NCBI GenBank assembly: GCA_964036295.1
Contig: OZ038463.1
Span: forward strand, 5,509,274-5,573,273
Direction: 5' to 3'
DNA: 64,000 nucleotides
Source: Plumapathes pennacea
Lineage: Eukaryota > Cnidaria > Anthozoa > Antipatharia > Myriopathidae
Shown here: positions 20,036-32,400 of the stretch, piece after piece
How the letters are laid out: the number at the start of each line of letters is the position of its first letter
Numbering within the stretch: position 1 is the stretch's first letter
Program-made: the position numbers and the translations under genes
Notes under the pieces: model-generated
The model's input: only the letters and a program-made list of their open reading frames with translations
Databases searched by the model: none
Told to the model about the DNA's origin: nothing

Positions 20036-21249
20036 AATTTACAGAACGACTTGAAATATTTTGGCAAGCTATACTTTCCTCCTTTTATGTCGATCAGCTC
20101 AAAATAATCATATAATAAACTGTCATGTTTGTGCATTTGTGTTTGGTCATGCATAGTACGTAGTTGGCATAGTAGAACATAGTGTAAAACCCCGATCAAA
20201 CGGTGATAATATTCGATAATAGTTCGTGCCCCGTTGTAACACGAACTACCTATCATAGACTATCATCAACTAGCAAATAGCTTCACGTACGCTTTGCGGA
20301 CCTATGTTTATAATAAACTATCAATGATTAATGTGCGTACGCGATGTTGAATTATTCTACCAAAATAACAAAAAGTTAGAGGCGAATGTTTTTTTTAAAT
20401 ATTTACATTCGTGTAAAAAAAATAAGTGCTATTATAACAAACTAATGAGACTAACGCTGCACGCAATTCAGAAAGATGGGTCCGTTTCCAAGGTGAGTTT
20501 CTACGTAGAAAGAATCAGTCTCAGCTATTAACCATATGAGAAGCTTAAAAAAAGGAAGAAAAATTCAAGCTTCTACTGGATGTAGTCCTGGGTTTGAGTA
20601 ATGAACGGGCGGGCAGTTGTTAGATAAAGAATACAAGCTCTCTCTGCGGTGTCGTCTACGGGCATCTACATCAGTGGACAAAATATGTTGAGACAAACTT
20701 GAGATCAATGAATTGTTACCCTGGGATTTGCAAATACAACACGTTAAGATGGATGACCCATGTGGACAAACCCCCTTGAGACTATTTCTTACATTTGAAA
20801 GGTCACGGCGGTTGCATTCTTTGTCCTATGCTAGTCATGCGCACAAATTTCAATTAGGAATTTTTAAAACAGGAGTGTTTCGACGTAGTACCATGCCTCC
20901 CATGGTACGCTATAAATATCCCAAACAGCTGCATGGATAGCCTGCTCCGCTTATTGGATGCGCCAAGGATACTGCATGGATGGCAATCCTTGGCAACCCG
21001 TTTCAAAAGGAAGAGCACAGTTGGAAAATACATTCGACATCACTTGAAACAACGACACATGCAGGTGCTGCTCGGTGAGTGGGAATTCTAAACTTCTCCC
21101 AAAAAGCTTTCTTCAGCCAGATTCAGGCACCTTGAACTGCTTCGTTTGTTTAAGGATCCTCTTTTCTTCCACTGAAAAGCGAAAGTCTTCGACAATGCTG
21201 TCAGTACGTACTTGCCACATCGGAACGCGAAAATCCATTGTCGACGAAT
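20036..21249. other. Intergenic, no gene recognised
   Basis: An imperfect palindrome around GATAATAGTTCGTGCC...CACGAACTACCTATC occurs near 20205-20270. An ORF at 20713-20940 has no recognisable domain. Confidence 0.4.
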
Positions 21250-23107
21250 TTAAAGAGCACATAAGCCTTCAGAGGATACATTTTTATACGAAATTAGGAA
21301 GTAATCTAAGCAACTTATGCCCAAAAGAAAGCCTTTCCTAAGCGTTCTTATATATATATTTTTTTCACGCGTTTGAAATCGGAAAATAATATAAAATCCA
21401 GGCCGCGCAAAGTAGGAGACTGGGACGGTGACGTCAGAGGAGTGGCGCGTTTCGGCTCGGCACCTCTCCACAGCTCTTATTTATCAGGTTTGTCTACGTT
21501 TTTCTCGCTATTTTCCCGTGTTTTTGGACTCGTACGGCAATGGCGAGCTCTAAAAGCGATGAAGAAAGCGTTATATCTGATATATGAATTATATTACATT
21601 GATTCCGCGTGTATACTGTACGATATCCACTATGAAGTCCAACCCGTGCGCTGACAAGAGCTACTTGCTGACCAAGAATGGCATGAATCGTAACAGAAAG
21701 GAAAGGGAGGGAAAAGAACAAGAACCATAACACTGCAAGATCGCTCGGAAAAAAATTTTGGAGCCAGTAGTTGGTAAGTGTAAAATATGTCCAAGTTTTG
21801 GATTTGCTTACGTGGTACATCTGTAATTGCTTCTCTGTTTTTTACTCATATTTTAGGTGTTCGTGTGGGAATTGCAATGTTGATGTGCTACGTCAGCATC
21901 GGCATTTACAAGTATTGAGATTCTGCGGATGTCTCACGAAACTCTCGCTCGGGATTTCGACTGAGAGCAGTTGCGTAATTCGTCACAGCAGTTGACCACG
22001 GTCAGTTATATTTGACTTCGATAGAGCGCGGCTCTTCTGAAAACTCCTGGAATGTACAAAAACAGTCATTCTAAACTTCCCTGTACGGGTAGACAATAAA
22101 GTATTACACGTTAATTGCAGTTTATGGCGCCCTTCTTCACCGTTTGGAGGATTTTGCTTTCGCCGCGGTGGATCAACAGACGGGCGTACAACTTCAGACC
22201 AACTGTCAGCAGTCAGCACGACTCCTAGCCTTTCGGAGTTTGCCAAAAATTTCCCACTTCTGCGGCCGCCGTCTAACTTCGGCGATGTGGAAACCAAGTT
22301 GCTTGAGTAAATATGTGCCGCAATCCGGCACACGATCGACTATAGCCCTAGAAAAATCTAACCATCTTTCGCTCGGTTTCAAACATGAATTGCAGTGTGT
22401 CGCAGTGTGACCTCATCGACCATAAACCTCCGGCGAACGCGATGGTTTGCTCACATTTAATATTCGATACCTACGATAGAAAAGGTATCAATTTTCCCAC
22501 ATCTGAATATATTTTGGATTAAATATAATTACTTACTACCCGACGATTACTCGGTCAATCTCTCCCCTTCTTATCAACTTTGTACTACAATACCGAGATT
22601 GTCTTTTATCAGTATTCGTTTATTGTCGATTCCATGTAATGTCAAAATCATCTGGTTTGAAATAAGCTGAGCAGATCCGGAATTGATCATCAGCTTCCAT
22701 TTCACACGTTTGGCCTTGACAAGCTGGACCATTTTCTCTTTCGCTTCCTCGCTTCACCTCTTTGGTCATTAGGAACTGAATCATATAAAATGCAAATCCT
22801 TGCATGATCTGGCTCCCTGGAGCAGGCTCCAACAACACATCTATAAGGAATTTCGGAGTAAAACCGGTGAAAACTCTGTTCGGAGTCGAGACGCCACTCC
22901 TCTGACGTCAAAGCCCAGGCCCTTGATCGATCATCTTACGCGGACAAAATCTAAACCGGAAGTCAAAATGGCGCTTTTTCGCATGTTTACCGGGCGAAAA
23001 AAAATAAGAACGCTTCGGAAGGGCTTTCTTTTGGGCATAAGATCACTTCCTAATTTCGTATAAGAATATATCTTCTGAAGGCTTATGTGCACTTTAAGCT
23101 CTGCTTG
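21250..23107. mobile_element. Kolobok-type DNA transposon, degenerate
   Basis: Long terminal inverted repeats of about 200 bp start AGAGCACATAAGCCTTCAGA on the left and AGTGCACATAAGCCTTCAGA (read inward) on the right. They stay aligned as far as TGACGTCAGAGGAGTGGCG. TTAA lies at both borders (21250-21253 and 23104-23107). A TTAA target site together with a THAP domain inside is characteristic of Kolobok elements. Confidence 0.82.
22620..22911 (-). pseudogene. THAP zinc-finger remnant of the Kolobok transposase
   Basis: The minus-strand ORF from about 22911 has CVVGACSRE, the first zinc-binding pair of a THAP domain. It then has a basic segment (RKRKRKW) containing the conserved Trp. The next part, ICSAYFKPDDFD, lies in a shifted frame. 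In THAP domains this last motif is normally CxxHF, so the zinc-binding His has become Tyr. A frameshift plus a lost ligand mean it is not functional. A further piece of degenerate reading frame lies at 22333-21983 minus. Confidence 0.65.
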
Positions 23108-23489
23108 AGGCATTCATTACTGGATTCTTCTTAACTGTGACACTTAGCGCATGCACTCGTCACGAACAACAAACTTGCAGAACGCGTCGCCAAAATGGAA
23201 AGAAATGAAATTCGTACTCCCCCGTGGTTGTGGTATAAAGAACACACACACAAACACCCGAGAAAGTTAGTGGTCTATGAAATTCCCCGACCTCCCCCGG
23301 AAGAGAGAGAGGGTCCGAAAAATGTCCGGGGAAAGGGACCGCATTTGCGTTTCAATTTAGCTCTCTCGCTAGGATTTCTGGAATATAATGCTTGGAAAAT
23401 GTCGAAGCTGCTCAGTCTTCACTGATAGAAACTCGCCCCTCTCCCCAACAATGTTCCGCGCTCGGGAGGAGGAGTACACATATAAGCCT

Positions 23490-23640
23490 ATACAGTGGAA
23501 CCTCCCTGAGCGACCACCTCCCGTGAGCGACCACCTCTCTTAAGCGGCCACTTACCAAATGACCGATTGGTCACTCAGTCAAATTTCTATTAGTGAAACC
23601 TCTCGTAAGTGACGAACTCGGGGAAAAGGGGTGGTATAAA
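23490..23640. repeat. Repeat fragment with iterated GCGACCACCTC motif
   Basis: Starts ACAGTGGAACCTCCC, the kind of end seen in short hAT-like repeats, and repeats (G/A)GCGACCACCTC two to three times. A similar GACCACCTC segment occurs at about 41188. Ends not defined. Confidence 0.45.
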
Positions 23641-23711
23641 TTGTTCAAATCTATTTTTAGATTCGGCTTCTGGTGTTGTGTGAACCAGTGATATTGTAAT
23701 AGTTGTTGTCA

Positions 23712-23923
23712 TTAACCCTTTCACTCCTGAGCCCATAATACAAATTCTCCCAACCATTCAAGAAGAAAATGTATGAGCAATGTAGTGAGAATTGATAGGC
23801 CAATCAGCTTTTATCTATAAGCAAACTATTAAGTAGCAAACTATATGCTGTATGATACATCTCTGGTCAATGAGAGACTGAAGTAGAAAATTGAAGTTAA
23901 TCACTCAGAAGTGAAAAGGTTAA
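23712..23923. mobile_element. MITE, family A
   Basis: Ends TTAACCCTTTCACTC and GTGAAAAGGTTAA. Internal match to the 1244 and 44845 copies (AAATGTATGAG, AGCTTTTATCT, TTAATCACTC). TTAA at both ends suggests the target site. Confidence 0.78.
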
Positions 23924-24332
23924 AAGCCTTTTAAAGGTTCACCTTTGAGCACGGATTTCTTTCCTTTATTCTCTACTGCATAGTGTAGATGCAGTGAATG
24001 CCAATTTCTGGCTTCCTGTGTGATCTTAATTCCTCCATTTTAAAACATTTGTTGACTTTAGAACGACGGCAGCTTTCTTCCTGTGTGAAGTACTGCGCCG
24101 CCGCTCATAGAAGATATGGAATTTAAAATTTTCAGTCGATACAAACTGTCCTAAATTGAGCGTGTGAGGCAAAACAATTCTTAGTGTTTCACAAATCTAA
24201 ATGGTTACTGTTGTATAAAAGAATAGAAACAAAAGAAAATCTCCGTTAATTAAAAGTTACTAACTAAAATTGAGTGAATGTGCAATCATGAAAAGTTCGT
24301 TTACGTAATGGAAGTTGTCATTGTTTGTTTAC

Positions 24333-24515
24333 AGGTTCTACTGAGCACGAGGGAGGACAGATTGCCAACGAGTTTAAACTTCCTTCCGACCGCATCACGT
24401 GTAATATCAGAATTAACAAGAGAGCATCCTTTATTACTGTTTGCAAACAAAGTAACACTTTAAATTGTTGCGACCTTAAAGTGCGCGTTCCCAGTCAAAC
24501 AAGCACAAGACAAAG
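24333..24515 (+). promoter_or_regulatory. Possible 5' UTR exon of the VioB-like gene
   Basis: A strong acceptor, TTGTTTGTTTACAG, ends at 24332, and the sequence is unbroken up to the coding start at 24516. This suggests an upstream non-coding exon splices here. The first exon and promoter were not located. Confidence 0.35.
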
Positions 24516-26369
24516 ATGTATTCATTGAACGTCGTCAAAATGAACTCAGTGATTTTAGCAATGCCGCTTTTTATTATAATTCTGGGAAGTGTAGTAGTAA
24601 CTGCTTTCTCAAAGCCTGAAGACGACATGGAAAACGAAAATCTTGGAAATACACTTTCAGAGAAGCTGGAAGAACAAGGTAAGGTTAATATTGAACATGT
24701 ACATTTTCACATTCAACCGTGGAGGATAAATTGAACATTTCTTCTTATTGTGGTTCTTCTTCGCTTTGTTTGATATATTTTTGACATGTCATTGTAGTCT
24801 CCATTTCAACCCAAGCAAAGAGTTTGAGTGAATACGTACGTAACTGAACAGTTTCTAAATTTGATCCAGGGAAAGTCAGAGCAAACTCTGAACCATATAA
24901 TAGTGAAATAGAGTCCAATCTTCTCATTGATATGCGCGTTGCCGGTATTCTTTTGATAGAATGGTAACAAAAAATAGTGAGCAATGTTAGTTTTATCATA
25001 CCACCCACCAAAGTAATGCTTTTCCATGAAGTTGTTTTACTCAAACTAATTTTTAAAAAATTTAAGCGCGATTATTTTTTATGTGGAACTTCTCAGTGTC
25101 TAACACCAAAATAGTAATTTAGAAGATTAATAAAGGCATTATGAAAGTGTAACTTGATTGTGTTATTAGAAATGAAATCAAAAAAGTAAATATGACAAAG
25201 GAGCAGCTGCCGATGTCAATGTGAAACACAAAATTCACTCAACCGAGAGAATGAACTTCTGAACAGTCAAATGAATCTAAAGGGGTGTAACTATCCACGT
25301 GAAAGCATCACCGAGAACACTAATAGCAGTATTTGCGTTGTTTTTTTTTGAGCGGAATTAAGGCTTATATCCACTCACAAATTTAAATTTCGACATGAAA
25401 CCATGGCTGTGAAAGATTTATAAAGGGCACACTTTGCTTTCAATTACAGCCAAATATAATAAAAAATGTAATGACGTTTTCCATTGTAAAAGATAAATGA
25501 ATCACAAACTCACATGAAAGGAGTTTTTCTTTATATATTTTTCAATATGTGCTAAACTTACGTGCGACTGTAGCTGATGTTATCAACTCTTCCGGAACAC
25601 CGGAACGAATATTGATGAAAAAACACTTTGAGGACCGAGTACTATTATACCTGGCATCAATCTGACCTCCACGTTTCTTGTTATCACACCATGGCCCACT
25701 GAATTTAATTATTTGAACTGCTTATATGATATATGTTTTTCGGAACTAACATGTCAGCTGCAGGTCTCAGTCCTTCAAGCTGTGTACTTTCTCGCTCACG
25801 CGTCACGCTGGCGCGAACTAAAAGATTGACACACAGATTGCAACTCTACCCTTCCAAGCAAACAACACTTTGTTAGCTGGAACAGATGAAAAAGCTGTCA
25901 CGAAGCCCTCAAAAATGAAACGCTTACTGCCAGAAACACACAGGGCGAACCTGAAATATGTTGTCACAAAAATCTTCCCCATGCCGTTGTTCTTATTTGC
26001 TTGGATAATTGTAATTTGGGATGCGGATTTTGCTGGTATATAAAATGTACGTACTGTACCGCCACAATCACCGGACACAGCGCATCGACAGAAGCAAATC
26101 AAATCTATCTATATACCGCTTCTTTAATTGTAATTTTTTAGAAACAGGATACTTTGCTGTTCCTACACTGACTAATGTCCACTAGTTCTCAGCATGAAAA
26201 TATCTCTATGAATAGTGTCCTCACTATGATGCCACTCGTTTTGTCAGTTCAATATTTTGCTTTTATATTTCATGCAACAAGCGCATAAAATGCAGGTCAC
26301 ATACTACTACTACTACTACTACTACTAATAATAATAATAATGATAATAGTAGTAATAATAATAATAATA

Positions 26370-26449
<80 letters not shown>

Positions 26450-29400
26450 AATAAATGATAATAATACTAATAATACTAATAATAATATAATACTTTTCGT
26501 TTTACCAAAATGTACGCAAGTCATGTAAACTATTTCTAACTCCTCGCACTGTATCTTTTCTATGCAGATAACTTGTATAAAAGCAACCCTTTCATATCAT
26601 ACCTCGACTGGCCCCGATTGCATTTCACTGGCCAGTTCCAGGCCGACACGGCCACGGTCAACAACGACGTCAGAAATTACAACCTATCAAATTTCACCGC
26701 TTGGAACCTGTTTCCAATGCCTGATGGAAACGGCCAATGGAATCCAAATGGGACTGGGACCTTTCGACTAATTGGAGGCAAGGTCACCAGTGTCTGTTAT
26801 GTAACCGGAATCTGTATTGCGGCCCAAGGTCAGGACCCAATAATTGGTAGTACTCTACAAGGTAAAGTGTTTAGTATTGATTATTCTTCTGATAAAACTA
26901 AAACCAAGGTAATTACAGCGCCAATTAAAGAGGCAGTAAAATCGCTAACGAGAAAGTCACATTATTTTAGTGAACGCCATTTAATTAGAATATCAATTGA
27001 TTGGCTAAACTCATAGGGCCGATTTTTTAAACAAGGTTTAGACCGCGGTTAAGATAGTCATGGTCTAAGCATTAGGTTCAAACCATGCATATCGGAACAC
27101 AGCTATAACGTGGTATTTATAAACCGACAGGGCGACCCTGGTTCGCTAAAAATGCAAACTAGCTTTTGGCAAACCCTGGTTTACAGACTCCGTCTAACCT
27201 TCAATTTAAACATAAACAGGGTCTAAGTTAGGATTCGTTTAAAAAATCGGCCCATAGAGTGGGGACTCGCTGACCTCTGAGGAACAAGCGTTCATAAAAT
27301 GAACAGAAATTGACAGAGGACACAGTAGAAAATATAAAGATTAAGTATAAATAAGGTAGTTTTTACAATTTCACAATTTCCTTAGAACGAGGAACACGGA
27401 CATCCGCCAAAATGGTCGACCTGGACCCCCAGTCGATGGACACCAGTACCATATACGGCTGGCAAGTAAGCATCGGCCATTTCTTTACTGCTGACTTTCG
27501 TCCGGCTCCACTTACACACCTGTGGCAAAAAATGCGTGACGACTCATCTGTCGATGGAGATAGAGCGCTGGGTGCCAGTTACCAGTCCTCCTTGAAAAAT
27601 ATCACATGGTTCGATGGTGCGGGAAGTTCATCGTTTATACGTCAACTCCGAAGGTCCATGGCCGCGTGCAATTGCAAAGAATTATCTATTCGGTTCCATT
27701 TGGATATGTTCAACCCGGAGACCTCGAGTGAGCAGTTTTTGTTGGGGCGCATAGTTGGAACCATTGGGGTGTTAGGCTCCCGGACTCCTCTCTTGGCAAG
27801 CCCAAGTCGCAATCTCGAAGCAGCGTACCAAATTGTCAGAGATGCGCCTTTCGTTCTAGACCAACAAAACAGGAAGATCCACGTGGATTTGGGCAACAGT
27901 TTGCCGATTACAATGAATGGTAGTCATTATGTCAGATGCCTCGGGACTTTGGCTGTGGGATTTGCTAATAACAAAAAACAAAGTTGCTTTAACGATTTTG
28001 ATTGGATTGGAATCTTGCCATATCGTACTGATGATTGGTACACATTGACAGCTGGGGTACAGTCTTTTCCAAGGTTTGGACGAATGACGAGGATGCAGGT
28101 GCAGAAAGCAGCGGAAACTCCCCTGGTTATCGCCGAGGTGAGTGCAAAACCTCCCGAGAGTGAAATATTTTTTTTCTTTTTGGTCCCTCTTTGAAGGCAT
28201 AACCATACAACACACAAAAAAACCTTACAGAGAAATATGAAAGCTTCACAAATCAGAATTCTAGCGTAGTGGATGTGATGCTCAAATTGCGCGAAACACT
28301 GTGTAGGGAGTTTTGTAAATTATACTTTAATCTTTTCGCGCTTGTCTTGTCTATAATACAATTATTGTAACAACAATAGTAAGATTATTTTTAGGTAAAA
28401 AGAAAAAAACATCTTGAACTTATTCACTCACTTACTAACTCTTTCGTTTGTTTGTTTGTATCAATCTTCTGCTGATACAAGTGCATGCCTTTTAACTCCA
28501 CTATAGCTACGCTTTTGCCGTAAACGAAATTCTGACCAGTAATACACATTATTTACTGAACACCAAGTGTCTATTTCAAGACCTTTTTAAAAGTACCTCT
28601 AACCTATGCCCCCTTTTCAATCTTCAGGTTCAAGGCACATGGCCCAATATTTCCTGTAAGAGAGTGCTTCTAAGGGAACCTTCAGATGGCCTTCTAATTC
28701 GTCCACAAGGAGACTGGGTCTTTCGACGTGACGCCATGGAACCTGTTCATTTTGACTTATTTGCTACCGAATTCGGTAAGGCTGTCAGCAATGTGCCTGT
28801 GATTATTGGAACAGCTTCAAGATTTCTAAGAAATTTGACAAAATCCTTGAAAACGGGTGACCACTTTGCAGAGCCAGAACTTGATGTACCACCACTGAAG
28901 CTTCCCCAAGTGCCAATTATAACAAATGGCAGCGGAATCGCATCAATCTCAATCCAAACGCGAGATCCCGGAAATCCGAGAAAAATTATCGATGGGCAAA
29001 TCTATCGCATTTCTTATAACCTGCCCTATCATCCTCCCAAGAAAGAGTACGTCATCCGTATTCTAGTTTGGGACAGCTATCATTACCAATCTCCGCCAAA
29101 CTGGAAGGACAATGTGTTTCCCATTTTCAAACTCTACGCTAACCTGTTTCCTGTCATGACAAGTGAGTTTATTGATCTTGGAAACTTTCACCAAGTAGTT
29201 GAGAACAGACGGTTGATTAAGATGGCAATGAGTCTTCCCACAGAGCATCCTAACTACATGCCCGTCAGTAGAGACCTATCTAAAGCAAAGATGAGAATGA
29301 TCGTAGAATGGCTTTCGCAAGAGCAACCTTTATTTGACGGCGATAAGAAGGAATCGGCTGGAAGTAGTCATAAATCAAAACCTCTTAGAAACAACTACAA

Positions 29401-32400
29401 GCAATTGAGTAAATCATCTACCATATTTGAAAATTCGATTTCACCGCATCCATCTCCAGAGGTTCTACTGGACAAGCACAAAACACACCGATTTTACCCA
29501 ACAGATCAGGTACGCAAAGATTTACCACCAGATGTGATGCAAACCAATTTACCTTCAGTTAGTTATGGACGGCGTCGTGCTCACACTAGGCCGACAATTT
29601 CAAATATCTCGAAAGCGTCGGCCCTACCGATCCGTCAGCGTAACTCTTCTACCCATACGTCAACTAGCTTAAAAAAACTCTTGCCAAAGGCAGCTATCAA
29701 GAATACGGAGACATTACGTAAAATTAAAGACTATACTTTCAATAACAAACCTCGCGTTGAATCTAAAAGAGATTCAAAGTTTTTAGCAAAATACTATTCG
29801 CTAGAGCAACTCAGGGCTGATCTTCAAACAGCGCTCGGGTTAGAACACGCTACTATTCCGCCTTATTTGACGGCTTTAGCATCGATCAAGAAGGAACACA
29901 ACACGGAGGTGAAACAAGTACTCAATACCATCCTTGTGCAAGAAATGTTACACATGGCTCTCGTGTCGAATTTGCTAAAAGCCATAGGCGGGAAACCTTC
30001 TCTCACTCATAGTGGATTTGTGTTAAACTACCCAAGTGTATTACCAGGGGGAGTGCACCAAGGCTTAGTTATTCCACTCGAGAAGCTGTCTAAGAAGCTC
30101 ATCAAACATGTTTTTATGAAGATAGAAGAGCCCACACTGACAGTGACAGCTTTGGAAGATAGAAGATTGATCATTGAAAACTTGGAGAAGGATTACCAGG
30201 GGTACAGTCATCATGAGTCGCGTACGTCGAATAAAAGTGGCTTTTCTGGAACTCCGAGCAAGCGAAACCCATTCCACGAAGATCGCAACTCAGAAACCGA
30301 AGAAGACGAGTATCGCTGCCTTTCGCACGACAGCTTTATAAATTTTCATTTTGCGGAAGAGTCGATATTTACACGGCATAAAAACACGATAGGCATGTTC
30401 TATAACCACATCCTCAAGACTATAGGCTATCTGACAAAGTGTGGAAAGGACAACAGCATATTCTCCGGAAACCCCATTGAGCAGTTAACTTCAGATCATT
30501 GGTATGCCCGCGATTCTTGTGGCCATGGGGAAGTCATCAAAGTGACCGATTACTCCAGTGCTGTAACAGCCATTAGAGAAATAGTGGAAGAGGGGGAGGG
30601 GAGCTCTCCATGCATGCCAGCGGCGGCCAGTCTGGAAATTGCCGACTTGTCTCATTACTTTGCGTTTTATTCTTTGTATGCCGGGAGGGTCGTTAGCCTT
30701 CGTGATTGGACTGGAAAAGAGCGACCCAGGGATATGTCGTACACCGAATTAATTTGGTGGAAGGTACATATAATTGGGGCTTGAATAGAGCCGTTTTCGG
30801 ATGACTGTCGAAAACCAAAACCAAAGTAATCACACAGGCCAATCACAGAGACTGAGAGAAAACAGTTCAGCCAATCAGAAGCCAAAGTAATTCACGTTTG
30901 GTCTTGCGTTTGGTTTTACTTTCCAATCAGTAATGCGAGTACACGCCATCGCTTGCGTGAGAAGTGTTTGGTTTTGGTTTTGGTTTTGTTCCTGATTGGT
31001 TGAGAATGCTGACAAACTTGTTTGGACCAATCGGAAAGCGTAGCAAACGCAAAACCAAAGCAATCACACGATTACTTTCGACAGTCATCTGAAAACAGCT
31101 CTATTTGTGATTGTATCCATACATTCACCTGACATCTACCAGTCATCAATGATCCATAACTCGTTTTATTATATACATACTGAGACATACTCACGAAAAA
31201 GCCATATCGTAAAACTTCGTACGCAAATGAGTTCTAGCCAATGAGAGGCCGCGAACGACGCTTTTCACACGTGAAAAAAATCGTTCGTCCAATCACAAGC
31301 TGCGAACGACGATTTTTCACTACTTTTAAAGGGTTTCCCGGTCCCATCATAAATGTCTCAGTATGTATATAATAAACAGAAAACATCATGGAAAGTGCTT
31401 TGTATAGTTTTTATTCACTCGTTGTTTCGTATCATAAAACTCACTCGCTCGCAAAGCCTCGCTTGTTCGTTTTATGATACTTCACAACTTGTGAATAAAA
31501 ACCGTACGCGCGCACTTTCCATGAAGTAATCTCTATATCCCTTATTTTGCCTGATGATTTAGATTTTTATTACAAGAACGTATGACTACCGTTATTCAAT
31601 CATTCACATACCTCCGTCAAAAGAAATGTTACAGGCAAATTATTTATTACGGCCAACCTTTGAAGATGAAGTTCAAACAACCTTACGAGTGTTCAGAACC
31701 TCATTCCATCTCCCAACTATCGGAAACGTGTAGGAAGAAGTATGTTCTGCTAACAAGCTCGACTATCTCTCTTGAACATGCACGAGCCCTATGTGACTAA
31801 GCCTGTGGAAGCCTCGTTTCGCAGTTTCAGCAGTTTGCACACCGACCCGTACGACCGGTGTACTGAGACAAAAAGAAACTCAATAAAGGAAGTCTAGACG
31901 TTGGCAGAGTCTCCGACTTTTACTCGCAGGCTCCGCCAGCAGTAGCTTGTTCCAGGCTCTCGTGATACTGAAACGGCTGCAAAAAGTGGCGCGCAAAAGA
32001 CTGGGGCGAAGGAGGGAGGGAGAACTCCCTCCCGCCTTCGCCCCAGTCTTTCGCGCGCCGCTTTTTTGCAGCCGTTTCAGTATCACGAGAACCTGGAACA
32101 GGTTATGTCAGCAGAGTACTGTAAGTTCAAGCGCGCACAAAAAATCAATCGTGCAAGAGTATCCAAATAAGAGGCAAATGCAGTGTTAATAGATATTGAC
32201 AAAAATGAACGCTAAAGTTAATTTGCTATTTAGAGTCGCCTTCGCCTATATATGATATATGCTTCTTCTAATTTTAGAGTCTTCGACCATTTGCGAACAT
32301 ACACTTCTTCTCGCTTTAGGAACTGCTAGTGTTCTAACCCTAATAATTTTGTTGTTGTTGTTGTTGTTGTTGTTTTTTTGCATACAGGTCTGTAAAAGCA

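Noticed and set aside
26297-26528. Poly-Ile and poly-Asn ORFs on both strands
   Set aside because: They are translations of the trinucleotide microsatellite.
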